Source: Acidobacteriaceae bacterium
GTDB lineage: Bacteria > Acidobacteriota > Terriglobia > Terriglobales > Acidobacteriaceae
Direction of reading: 5' to 3'
DNA: 32,953 bases
Assembly: GCA_025360645.1 (NCBI GenBank)
Contig: JANYBT010000123.1
Location: 1-32,953 of the forward strand
Shown here: positions 6,521 to 14,700 of the stretch, piece after piece
Layout of the letters: each line of letters starts with the position of its first letter
Numbering within the stretch: the stretch's first letter is position 1
The notes under the pieces: generated by a model
The model's database searches: none
The model's input: only the letters and a program-made list of their open reading frames with translations
What the model was told of the DNA's origin: nothing
Position numbers and translations under genes: made by a program

Positions 6521-7222
6521 GTGGCGGATCGCGGAAAATTCATCACCTTCGAGGGTTTGGACGGCAGCGGCAAGAGCACGCAACTGGAAAAGCTCGCCAG
6601 CGCCCTTCAGTCTCGCGGACTGCCGGTGACCGTCACTCGAGAGCCGGGCGGCACCGAGGTGGGCGAAAAGATTCGCGGTATTTTGTTGGACTCCGCCACC
6701 AAGTCGCTCTCTCCCTTGGCCGAAATGGCGCTGATGTTTGCGGCCCGCGCCCAGCATGTGGCTCAGGTCATTGAACCCGCGCTCGCCCAGGGTCACGTGG
6801 TTCTGTGCGACCGCTTCACCGACTCCACCGAAGCGTACCAGGGGGGCGGCCGCAAGCTGGGAAGCCAGCCTGTCCTTGATCTGCATCGCATTCTGTGTGG
6901 CGATGTGCAGCCCGACGTGACCATCCTGCTGGATACCGACTCGGCCAAGAGCGTCCAGCGGGCGCGCCGTCGCAACCGCACCACCGCCAAGACCCACGCC
7001 AACGCTGACGAGGGTCGCTTTGAGCAGGAGAGCCGCGCATTCTTTGGCCGAGTGCGCGCAGCGTTCCTGGACATCGCCTACCGCGAACCCGAGCGGGTGC
7101 AGGTGGTCAATGCTCGCGGCACTCCATCCCAGACTCATGCGAAGATCATGCAGATCGTTGTCCCGCGACTTGGGGAGCCCGGCACGACTCCACGGACGCG
7201 TCAACGCGTTTCCTCACGATAA
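6521..7222 (+). CDS. tmk: Thymidylate kinase
   Basis: The enzyme phosphorylates dTMP to dTDP in dTTP synthesis. In 233 aa it shows the P-loop FEGLDGSGKST (10-20), the TREPGGT loop (39-45) and the DRFTDSTEAYQGGGR motif with the catalytic DR pair. A lid region with RARRRNR follows. The C-terminus is slightly extended and basic (TPRTRQRVSSR). The GTG at 6521 is chosen because the frame has the canonical RGKFITFEG right after it and a -10 element lies 6 nt upstream. The stop overlaps the holB ATG by one base (TAATG), suggesting translational coupling. Confidence 0.96.
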   Translation: MADRGKFITFEGLDGSGKSTQLEKLASALQSRGLPVTVTREPGGTEVGEKIRGILLDSATKSLSPLAEMALMFAARAQHVAQVIEPALAQGHVVLCDRFTDSTEAYQGGGRKLGSQPVLDLHRILCGDVQPDVTILLDTDSAKSVQRARRRNRTTAKTHANADEGRFEQESRAFFGRVRAAFLDIAYREPERVQVVNARGTPSQTHAKIMQIVVPRLGEPGTTPRTRQRVSSR

Positions 7223-8331
7223 TGGCTTTCTCTGATTTCTACGGTAATGCGGAAACCGTCCACCAGCTTCGGGAGATGCTGGCGCGCGATCATTTTCCGC
7301 ATGCCGTCATCCTCGCTGGGCCCCCGGGATCGGGCAAATACACACTGGCCCTGATGCTGGCCCGCGCCATGAATTGCCTGTCGCCCACCACCAGCGACGG
7401 GCTGCCTGACTTCTGCGGCAAGTGCTCGAACTGCACTCGCATGGCGCAGGCTGAAGACTTGAATGCCCGCGTCGCCGAGGCGGTCGAGGCGCGCGAAAAC
7501 CTCCGCGAAACCGACAAGAAAGAAACTCGCATCCTGGTGCAGGTGCATCCGGACCTGCTGGTCATCCCTCCCGACCCGCCTCAGTTGCTGATCAAAGTGG
7601 ACCAAGTCCGGCGTTTGAGTGAGAGCATCTACTACCGGCCTGCCGAAGCCCGCGAGCGGGTGTACATTTTCACCAGTTCGGCCTTCATGAAAGAGGCGGC
7701 GAATTCTCTGCTCAAGGTCTTGGAAGAGCCGCCCAGCTTCGCCACCCTGTTCCTGCTCACCGACAACCCCGGCGAGTTTCTGCCGACGATTCGTTCGCGC
7801 TGCATGATCTTGACCCTGGCAGCGCTGCCGCCGCCGGAGATTGAAAGCTTGTTGGCAGCTCGGCGTCCAGACTGGAACGAGAAGCAGCGCGCCCTGGTGG
7901 CCCGGCTGTCGGAGGGCGCCGCCGGCCACGCTCTGACCTTCGACATTGCCACCTACAGCGCGGCGCGGGCGAACGCGCTGGTGATTCTGAATGCCGCCGC
8001 TCGCGCCGGGGATCATAGTGATCTGTTCAAGGTCACCGAAACCTATCGTCCAGGAGCCGACGGCCGCGAGAAGACCGACCAGTTGCTGCGCGCGCTCTAC
8101 ATGCTGCTGGAGGATCTGATGTACCTGGGCAACGGTACGCCGCACCTGGTCCGCAACACCGACATCCAGGGAGAGCTCAAAAGGCTTGCCGAGGCGGTGG
8201 ACTTTGACTGGATTGTGCGGGCCGCCCACGGTCTGAACGACGTGGAGAAAGGGATTCGGAGGAACCTGCTGCGTTCGCTGTCTCTGGACGCTTTCGCCGC
8301 GACCGAACACCCTTCTCGATTTTCGGGTTGA
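7222..8331 (+). CDS. holB: DNA polymerase III delta-prime subunit
   Basis: This clamp-loader subunit acts with DnaX and HolA to load the sliding clamp. The 369-aa AAA+ protein has a P-loop variant GPPGSGKY (33-40), a four-cysteine zinc site (C52, C65, C68, C71), the NSLLKVLEEPP stretch and the SRC sensor (IRSRCMIL). A long insert with many acidic and basic residues lies between the zinc site and VHPDLLVI. The C-terminal collar domain is divergent. Neighbour tmk-holB coupling is typical of bacteria. Confidence 0.93.
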   Translation: MAFSDFYGNAETVHQLREMLARDHFPHAVILAGPPGSGKYTLALMLARAMNCLSPTTSDGLPDFCGKCSNCTRMAQAEDLNARVAEAVEARENLRETDKKETRILVQVHPDLLVIPPDPPQLLIKVDQVRRLSESIYYRPAEARERVYIFTSSAFMKEAANSLLKVLEEPPSFATLFLLTDNPGEFLPTIRSRCMILTLAALPPPEIESLLAARRPDWNEKQRALVARLSEGAAGHALTFDIATYSAARANALVILNAAARAGDHSDLFKVTETYRPGADGREKTDQLLRALYMLLEDLMYLGNGTPHLVRNTDIQGELKRLAEAVDFDWIVRAAHGLNDVEKGIRRNLLRSLSLDAFAATEHPSRFSG

Positions 8332-8483
8332 CCTACACCCGAATACTTGTGGTAGGTTAGTGTCAAAGCGCACACACCCAGTGGTTGAGAACCAAGTGGT
8401 TACCCCATGCTTGGTTACCGATTGTTGAAGTGTGACGAACCCCGCAAATCAAACGCAGTTTCGTTAAAAGAAAGTTCTCACTC

Positions 8484-8852
8484 ATGCCTGCAGAACGACC
8501 ACTGCAACCAGATGTGACCGCCAACCGCAAACTCATCCGGCCGACCCTCAGCCGCCTGGAACCCAACTTTAACCATGGCCCCGTCAGCATGGAGCGCCGC
8601 GAACGTCCCTCTCCCGCAGCAGCCAAGAAACCAGCTCCCCTGGACCAGACCAACGCCGAAAACTTCTATTATCAAAAGCAAATGCAGGGCAAAACGCCGA
8701 TGGTGGTGGTTTTGCGCGACGGAGAACTGATGCACGGCGTCATCGAATGGTATGACCGCTACTGCATCAAGTTGAATCGCGACGGCCAGCCCAATGTGAT
8801 GATCTACAAGCCGGCTATCAAGTACATGTACAAAGAAGGCGAAGCAGGCTAG
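8484..8852 (+). CDS. hfq: Hfq-like Sm RNA-binding protein with N-terminal extension
   Basis: The 122-aa product has about 57 disordered, proline- and basic-rich residues, then an Sm fold (about 58-118) running from ENFYYQKQMQGKTP through VVVLRDGELMHGVIEWYDRYCIKLNR (split Sm1) to VMIYKPAIKYMYKE (Sm2). Hfq forms hexameric rings that anneal small RNAs to mRNAs. Here the usual YKHAIST of Sm2 reads YKPAIKY, so the His that lines the proximal RNA site is replaced by Pro. The ATG at 8484 has a weak purine-rich site (AAAAGAAAG); ATG 8590 would shorten the extension. A 150-nt leader separates it from holB. The Sm assignment is firm; canonical Hfq function is likely but not certain. Confidence 0.85.
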   Translation: MPAERPLQPDVTANRKLIRPTLSRLEPNFNHGPVSMERRERPSPAAAKKPAPLDQTNAENFYYQKQMQGKTPMVVVLRDGELMHGVIEWYDRYCIKLNRDGQPNVMIYKPAIKYMYKEGEAG

Positions 8853-8870
8853 GAACGCTGGGCCTTCCCG

Positions 8871-8899
8871 CGGGTTCTGCGCCAAGAGCGGAGAACCCG
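8871..8899. terminator. Bidirectional terminator-like hairpin between hfq and dcd
   Basis: CGGGTTCT (8871-8878) and AGAACCCG (8892-8899) form a perfect 8-bp stem around a 13-nt loop, between two convergent genes. There is no T-run on either side. Confidence 0.5.
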
Positions 8900-8954
8900 G
8901 CATGAAACCCGGCACCGCGAAACCAGGGCACGAGCCCGCGACTCCTACCCCTTC

Positions 8955-9506
8955 CTACAGTTTCGGCAGCACGATCCCCTTCTGGTCCTGGTACTTCCCT
9001 TTGCGGTCTTTGTAGCTGACCTCGCATACCTCGTCCGACTGGAAGAAGAGAATCTGGCACAGTCCTTCATTGGCGTAAATCTTTGCGGGTAAGGGAGTTG
9101 TGTTGGAAATCTCCAGCGTTACGAAGCCCTCCCACTCGGGCTCGAACGGCGTCACATTGACGATGATGCCGCAGCGCGCATAGGTGGATTTCCCCACGCA
9201 AATGGTCAGCACCTCGCGTGGAATCTTGAAGTACTCGACCGATCGGGCCAAAGCAAAGGAATTGGGGGGCACAATCGCCACATCGGAGCGAATGGTCACA
9301 AACGACCGTTCATCGAAGTTCTTTGGATCCACCACGGTACAGTTGACGTTGGTAAAAATCTTGAACTCGTCGGCTACGCGCAGGTCATACCCATAGGAAG
9401 ACAAGCCGTAAGAGATCACTCCCTGGCTTACCTGCTTCTCGGAAAAGGGGTTGATCATGTCCTGTTCCAGGGCCTTGCGGCGAATCCAGCGGTCACTTTT
9501 CAGCAT
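8955..9506 (-). CDS. dcd: dCTP deaminase
   Basis: Dcd deaminates dCTP to dUTP, feeding dTMP synthesis, and belongs to the trimeric dUTPase fold. The 183-aa frame has [27 protein letters not shown], the active-site strand [24 protein letters not shown] and [11 protein letters not shown] near the end. The start at 9506 is set by AAGGAGCAC immediately before the ATG; the frame remains open further upstream but lacks conserved sequence there. The bifunctional dCTP deaminase/dUTPase type cannot be excluded. The gene converges on the hfq-like gene. Confidence 0.95.
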   Translation of the reverse strand: MLKSDRWIRRKALEQDMINPFSEKQVSQGVISYGLSSYGYDLRVADEFKIFTNVNCTVVDPKNFDERSFVTIRSDVAIVPPNSFALARSVEYFKIPREVLTICVGKSTYARCGIIVNVTPFEPEWEGFVTLEISNTTPLPAKIYANEGLCQILFFQSDEVCEVSYKDRKGKYQDQKGIVLPKL

Positions 9507-9629
9507 GGTGCTCCTTCGTACACCTCGCGCTCGGCGAGTGTGGAATTTGGCCCCGGATGGCAAAAAACGCCACGCCGCGACGATTGCAGGCTGGTAACAG
9601 TAGTGCCATCTTACGGCAAGCCAGTCCCG

Positions 9630-9658
9630 TTGACAATCTCTGTTATGTTCCGTAGCAT
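9630..9658 (+). promoter_or_regulatory. Putative sigma-70 promoter of the HU gene
   Basis: TTGACA (9630-9635), a 17-nt spacer and TAGCAT (9653-9658) give a full -35 match and a 4 of 6 -10 match. The start codon lies 24 nt downstream, with GGGAG at 9668-9672 as the ribosome-binding site. Confidence 0.6.
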
Positions 9659-9682
9659 CAAGCACTTGGGAGTGTTTCGCGT

Positions 9683-9952
9683 GTGATTAAGCTCGACATC
9701 ATCAACGAAGTGGTGGCCCGGACCGGGATTACCAAGACCAAGGCCGAGTTGGCGGTCGAGGCGGTTTTTGAGAGCATGAAGAGCGCCCTGGCGAAGGGAC
9801 ACCGGATCGAATTGCGCGGTTTCGGAGTGTTCAACGTCCGCCGCCGCAAGACCGGCATTGGGCGCAACCCCCGCACTGGCGCCGAAGTCTCCATTCCCCC
9901 CGGAAAGTCCGTTCGCTTCAAGCCGGGGAAGGAACTCCAGACCATCGACTGA
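9683..9952 (+). CDS. HU/IHF-family DNA-binding protein
   Basis: This 89-aa nucleoid protein bends DNA as a dimer. It has the full HU pattern: [15 protein letters not shown] and [17 protein letters not shown] helices, [26 protein letters not shown] (split beta arm with the intercalating-proline region RNPRTG), and [14 protein letters not shown] is the start, with GGGAG 10 nt upstream. IHF-like and HU-like forms cannot be told apart by eye, so no symbol is given. It is flanked by divergent dcd and by a membrane protease gene. Confidence 0.94.
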   Translation: MIKLDIINEVVARTGITKTKAELAVEAVFESMKSALAKGHRIELRGFGVFNVRRRKTGIGRNPRTGAEVSIPPGKSVRFKPGKELQTID

Positions 9953-10005
9953 GTCGGCCCATCCCCAACCAGCTTCGCGATTAAGAGCAGTGCTCAAGGC
10001 ACCCG

Positions 10006-11019
10006 ATGTCTGAACCGACTTCTTCCCTCCCCATCCCGATCGAGCCGCCGGTTGCCCTGTGGGTAATCAAACCCCGCCGTCAGATGTATTGGCTGCACGC
10101 CCTCTTGCTGGCCGCCACTTTTCTGACCACCACCATTGTCGGCGCCCGTTTGGAATTCAACTACCTGCACAACCTGCCGACGTTCGCCATGGGCGACGAG
10201 GGGGGCCTGCCGCTGTTCCCCGTCCGATGGATCCTGTCGCAGCCGTCGCGACTGTGGCTGGGGCTTCCGTTCTCACTCACGTTGATGTTTATCCTGCTGG
10301 CGCACGAGATGGGGCATTACCTGTATTGCCGCTTCTATGGGGTGCAAGCCACGCTGCCGTACTTCATCCCGGCACCGACGCTGATCGGGACGCTCGGGGC
10401 ATTCATCCGCATTCGCGGCGCCATTCGCTCGCGCACCGCGCTGTTTGATATCGGAATTGCCGGGCCTATCGCCGGATTCGTGGTCGCGCTAGGAGCCTTG
10501 GCCTGCTCGCTTGGCCTCTCCCGGCCATTTCCCCTGGGAGCGGGGCCAGAGAGCGATTTGGGATTCCCGTTGATTTTCCTGCTGGTCCACCGGGTGCTTG
10601 CGTTTCTGTCTCACGGCGTGGCGGGGTTGCCGTTGAGCCAGGTGGTATTGCACCCGATGGCCATCGCGGCCTGGGTGGGCATGTTCGCCACCGCGCTCAA
10701 CTTGCTTCCGGGAGGCCAGCTCGACGGCGGCCACATCGTTTTCTCACTGTCGCCCAAGCTCCACAAATGGGTGTCGCGCCTGACCATCCTGGTTCTGGCG
10801 CCTATGGCCGTCTATTACTGGGCGGGATGGCTGGTGTGGGCGGTTTTGCTGGGGCTGAGCAGCATGCGGCATCCTCGGGTGGCGGATTGGCCGCGGGTTT
10901 CGGGCAAGCGAGGTTGGCTGGCGGTGCTGGCACTGTTGATGTTGATCTTGACCCTGACTCCCGCTCCCTTCGTGGGCGGTTCCCTGCGGGCAGTGGTGCA
11001 CGAGCTGCGCGGCCGGTAA
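10006..11019 (+). CDS. Site-2-type (M50) membrane zinc metalloprotease
   Basis: The 337-aa polytopic protein cleaves substrates inside the membrane. Catalytic zinc ligands are seen in HEMGH (100-104) inside the segment LTLMFILLAHEMGHYLYC and in LDGGH (239-243) after NLLPGGQ. There are about seven hydrophobic segments, including two after the second motif. No PDZ domain is visible, unlike RseP, so it fits the shorter S2P/SpoIVFB-like and EGY1-like group with the PYFIPAPTLIGTLGAFIRI block. The substrate is unknown. It ends 34 nt from the convergent priA stop. Confidence 0.9.
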   Translation: MSEPTSSLPIPIEPPVALWVIKPRRQMYWLHALLLAATFLTTTIVGARLEFNYLHNLPTFAMGDEGGLPLFPVRWILSQPSRLWLGLPFSLTLMFILLAHEMGHYLYCRFYGVQATLPYFIPAPTLIGTLGAFIRIRGAIRSRTALFDIGIAGPIAGFVVALGALACSLGLSRPFPLGAGPESDLGFPLIFLLVHRVLAFLSHGVAGLPLSQVVLHPMAIAAWVGMFATALNLLPGGQLDGGHIVFSLSPKLHKWVSRLTILVLAPMAVYYWAGWLVWAVLLGLSSMRHPRVADWPRVSGKRGWLAVLALLMLILTLTPAPFVGGSLRAVVHELRGR

Positions 11020-11053
11020 TACCCTTGCCGGATACACCGAGGGTGCGACGCGC

Positions 11054-13486
11054 CTACATCATCCAGAGCGCGTCCACATCCACCACCACCTGGGTGCGCG
11101 GGATCTTCTGAGCTGCGGCGTGGGCCAGCATCGCGCGCAACAGTGTATTCAGTTTCTCGCGGCTGGGCGACTTCAGCACGAAGTGATAGCGGTAATCGCG
11201 CTTGAGGCGCACAATCGGGGCCGCGGCCGGGCCCATCACGCGGATGCCTTCATGCCGCGTCTTCTCAAACCATCGCCCCAGCGTTCCCGACCACTGCAGA
11301 GCTTCCTCCAGCTTGTTGCTGCGGACCAGCACATTGGCCAGCGCGGAGTAGGGCGGATAGTGCATCCAACTGCGAAAACGCAATTCCTTCTCGTAGAAGC
11401 CGGTGAAATCATGCTGCGCGGCATATTGCACGGCGTAGTGGTCGGGAAAGTAGGTCTGCAACACGACTTTGCCGGGAGTCTCGCCGCGTCCCGCCCGCCC
11501 CGCCACCTGGGTGAGCAGTTGGAAGGTGCGTTCGGCGGCGCGGAAGTCGGGCATGCCTAGCGCCATGTCCGCCCCCACCACGCCTACCAAAGTCACGCCG
11601 TGGATGTCATGCCCCTTGGCGATCATCTGCGTGCCGACCAGAATGTCCAGCTCGCCCGCGTTCATTGCGGCCAACATGCGTTCAATGTCGTCGCGCCCGC
11701 GAGTGGTGTCGCGATCCAGCCGCCCAATCCGTGCCTGCGGGAACATCCCGTGCAACAGCTCTTCCAATTTCTCGGATCCAGTGCCTAGAAAATAGACAAA
11801 CTCGCTGCCGCAGTGGGTGCAGTGTTCCGGGACTTGCGCCACAAATCCGCAGTGGTGGCATTCCATCTTGCGCTTGCCCTTGTGATGCGTCATGGAGACC
11901 GCGCAGTTCTGGCATTGCAGCGTCTTGCCGCAGGTCCGGCAGAGCACCACTGGAGAATAGCCGCGCCGGTTCAGCAACACCATCACCTGTTCATGCTTGT
12001 CCAGACGCTCCTGGATCTCAGCGGCCAGCTTGCGCGAGATGACCTGCTCCTTGCCGGTTTCCTGATACTCCTGGCGCATGTTGAGGATTTCGACTTCCGG
12101 CATAGGGCGAAGTTCCACCCGGTCGGGCAAATCCACCAGCGAGTACTTGTTTTGCTTGGCGTTGAAATACGATTCGAGCGAGGGGGTGGCCGAACCCAGC
12201 ACCACGGCAGCATTGGCCATCTTGGCCCGCACCACGGCCACGTCGCGGGCGTGATAGCGCGGGTTCTCTTCCTGCTTGTAAGACGAATCGTGCTCCTCGT
12301 CCACAATAAGCAGCGCCAGATCGCTGACGGGAGCAAACACTGCGGAGCGCGTTCCCACCACCATGCGGGCCTCGCCGCGACGGATGCGATGCCATTGCTC
12401 GGCCCGCTCCGCATCGGTCAGCCCAGAATGAAGAATCGCCACTTCCTCGCCGAACACCTCATGCAAGTCCGCGGCAACCGCCGGAGTAAGGCCGATTTCC
12501 GGCACCAGCAGGATGGCCGAGCGCCCCTGCTTCAGCACCTCGGTCATTCCCGCAAGATAGACCGCCGTCTTGCCGGAGCCGGTGACCCCGTGCAATAACA
12601 TCCCGGAGAACTTGCCGCTGTTGACCGCCGCATGAATCTTCTGCAGGGCATCGGTTTGCGCAGTGCTGAGGTCAAACGTGAAGGAAGACCTCCCCTTCGC
12701 CGATGACAGGAGAAACTCCGCCGGCACTTCCTCAATCGCCACTAGACCGCGCTTCACCAGGGTAGCCAGCGTGGTGCGCGGAACATCCAGCGCGTGCAGC
12801 GCCTCGACTTGCAGCTTTCCGCCCGCTGCCGTGAGAGTTTCCACCAGCAGCCGTTGATTCTCGTTCAGCTTGCCCTCGGCACTCAGCAACGACGCCACCT
12901 TCACCACCCGCTTGGCGTCACGGGAGCCTGACACATCTTCGCGGACGATCCATTTCTTGCGCGCCATGCTGGCCAGCACTTCGCGAGTTACACCAGTGGC
13001 GGTCCGCACTGATGGTTCGCGCGCCGATTCCCGCTGCGCCAGATAGTCCAGTACGCGGACCTCGATCATTTGGTCTTCGGGACCGCGCTTGGATCGTCCC
13101 GGCGAACCGGTGGTCCCCGCCGCGTGAAGCGCCATGTGACCCACTTCGGTAATGCTGTAGTTGATCGCCTTTTTGAATTCCGCGTTCAACGGCAACATGC
13201 TGCGGAACACTTCGCCCAGGGGCGACAGGTAATAGTTGGCGATCCACTGGCCTAGTTTCAGCAATTGTTCATCCAGCACCGGAGTCAGGTCGAGCGCTTC
13301 CAGCAGGTTGCGCGCCTGCACCGACGGCGGACGGTCATGCAGTTCCACCACAATCCCCGGGGTGCGCTTCTGCCGGAACGGCACCAGCACGCGTCCCCCG
13401 ACGATGGGCTCCATCCCCGCGGGAATGCGGTAGGTGAAGAGCATGTCGAGCGGAAGTGGGATGGCGACATCGCAGAATTCAGACAT
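11054..13486 (-). CDS. priA: Primosomal replication restart helicase PriA
   Basis: PriA recognises stalled forks and reloads DnaB. The 810-aa protein has an N-terminal 3'-DNA-binding domain (ALP-type start VAIPLPLDMLFTYR), Walker A GVTGSGKT (300-307), Walker B DEEH (396-399), GSATPS (431-436) and eight zinc-binding cysteines (516, 519, 525, 528, 543, 546, 556, 559). Late motifs VGTQMIAKGHD and QVAGRAGRG complete the superfamily-2 helicase. ATG 13486 (MSEFCDVA) is chosen over a GTG 36 nt upstream because the conserved domain starts right after it. It follows mraY by 52 nt, probably co-transcribed with the cell wall genes, an unusual place for priA. Confidence 0.94.
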   Translation of the reverse strand: MSEFCDVAIPLPLDMLFTYRIPAGMEPIVGGRVLVPFRQKRTPGIVVELHDRPPSVQARNLLEALDLTPVLDEQLLKLGQWIANYYLSPLGEVFRSMLPLNAEFKKAINYSITEVGHMALHAAGTTGSPGRSKRGPEDQMIEVRVLDYLAQRESAREPSVRTATGVTREVLASMARKKWIVREDVSGSRDAKRVVKVASLLSAEGKLNENQRLLVETLTAAGGKLQVEALHALDVPRTTLATLVKRGLVAIEEVPAEFLLSSAKGRSSFTFDLSTAQTDALQKIHAAVNSGKFSGMLLHGVTGSGKTAVYLAGMTEVLKQGRSAILLVPEIGLTPAVAADLHEVFGEEVAILHSGLTDAERAEQWHRIRRGEARMVVGTRSAVFAPVSDLALLIVDEEHDSSYKQEENPRYHARDVAVVRAKMANAAVVLGSATPSLESYFNAKQNKYSLVDLPDRVELRPMPEVEILNMRQEYQETGKEQVISRKLAAEIQERLDKHEQVMVLLNRRGYSPVVLCRTCGKTLQCQNCAVSMTHHKGKRKMECHHCGFVAQVPEHCTHCGSEFVYFLGTGSEKLEELLHGMFPQARIGRLDRDTTRGRDDIERMLAAMNAGELDILVGTQMIAKGHDIHGVTLVGVVGADMALGMPDFRAAERTFQLLTQVAGRAGRGETPGKVVLQTYFPDHYAVQYAAQHDFTGFYEKELRFRSWMHYPPYSALANVLVRSNKLEEALQWSGTLGRWFEKTRHEGIRVMGPAAAPIVRLKRDYRYHFVLKSPSREKLNTLLRAMLAHAAAQKIPRTQVVVDVDALWMM

Positions 13487-13538
13487 GGCGATTCGAGATG
13501 ATGTACCAGTAAACCATGCCACAGAAAATGGCGGGAGG

Positions 13539-14672
13539 TTACCGCAGTTTCAGCGTGGTCAATGCGAACAACGCAAACACCAGCGATGCGATCCAGAAGC
13601 GCACAATGATTTTCGATTCCGACCATCCCATCAACTCAAAGTGGTGATGGATGGGAGCCATCTTGAAAATCCGTTTCTTGCGCAGTTTGTAGGAACCCAC
13701 TTGCAGGATCACCGACAGCGCTTCAATCACGAACACCCCGCCGATGAATGGCAGCAACAGTTCCTGTTTGATGATGACCGCCACGGTTCCAATGGCTCCG
13801 CCCAACGCCAGCGAGCCTACGTCCCCCATAAAAATCTCCGCCGGATGCGCGTTGTACCAAAGGAACCCGATGGCCGCTCCTATCATCGCCCCGCAAAACA
13901 CGGTGACTTCGCCGACCTGCGGCATGCGCTGCAATTCGAGGTAAGTGGAAAACGTCGCGTGTCCACTTACGTAGGTGAGTACGACCAGCGCGCCGGCCGC
14001 GATGACCGTGCAACCAATCGCCAGCCCATCCAGGCCATCCGTCAGGTTGACGGCGTTACTCGATCCCACAATGACCAGGCACACGAAAACGACAAAGGGG
14101 AGGAATGCCAATGGCCACCAATGCGGACTATGCACCAGAGCCTCGATCACCAAATCCGGACGGAACTGCTTAAAGAACGGCACGATCAGCTTGGTGGAGT
14201 AGAGGCCCCGCGTCTGCATGGCAATCAGCGCCGCTGCAATGGCCACGCTGGCGGCAACCTGGAACCCAAGTTTGGAGCGAGCGGTGAGCCCTAAATTGCG
14301 GCGATGCACAACCTTGGTATAGTCGTCGGCAAAACCAATGGCTGCGAAGGCTGCTGTGGCCAGCATCGCCAACCAAACGAACCGGTTGCTGAGGTCCGCC
14401 CAGAGCAAAGTGGGCACCAGAATCGTGATCGCAATCAGCAGGCCGCCCATAGTCGGCGTGCCGGCTTTTTTCTGGTGCGCCTTGGGACCTTCTTCGCGGA
14501 TGTATTGCTGAATTTGGAAATCGCGCAACCGCCGGATCACCCAGGGCCCGATCACCAGCGCAGTGAACATTGCGGTCAGGCTGGCAAAGGCGGTGCGAAA
14601 TGTCAGGTAACGAAAAATCCGGAATAGCGGATAGTGAGGGAATAGTTTGATGTACAGCAGCCAGTAAAGCAA
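13539..14672 (-). CDS. mraY: Phospho-N-acetylmuramoyl-pentapeptide transferase MraY
   Basis: MraY transfers phospho-MurNAc-pentapeptide to undecaprenyl phosphate, making lipid I at the inner membrane. The 377-aa polytopic protein shows MGGLLI (the KAGTPTMGG block), FADDYTKV with the catalytic Asp pair, SSNAVNLTDGLDGLAIG, and EIFMGDVGSLALGG. The histidine-rich MAPIHHHFELMGW loop follows. The start is TTG at 14672, supported by GGAGGCG just upstream and by the family-typical MLYWLLY opening. It follows murF by 28 nt. All hallmark residues appear intact. Confidence 0.96.
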   Translation of the reverse strand: MLYWLLYIKLFPHYPLFRIFRYLTFRTAFASLTAMFTALVIGPWVIRRLRDFQIQQYIREEGPKAHQKKAGTPTMGGLLIAITILVPTLLWADLSNRFVWLAMLATAAFAAIGFADDYTKVVHRRNLGLTARSKLGFQVAASVAIAAALIAMQTRGLYSTKLIVPFFKQFRPDLVIEALVHSPHWWPLAFLPFVVFVCLVIVGSSNAVNLTDGLDGLAIGCTVIAAGALVVLTYVSGHATFSTYLELQRMPQVGEVTVFCGAMIGAAIGFLWYNAHPAEIFMGDVGSLALGGAIGTVAVIIKQELLLPFIGGVFVIEALSVILQVGSYKLRKKRIFKMAPIHHHFELMGWSESKIIVRFWIASLVFALFALTTLKLR

Positions 14673-14700
14673 TCCGCCTCCGTTCGATTTCTAGGATGAC

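Noticed and set aside
11019-11054. Terminator between the membrane protease and priA (ACCCT/AGGGT)
   Set aside because: Only a 5-bp stem with a long loop and no T-run; too weak to list.
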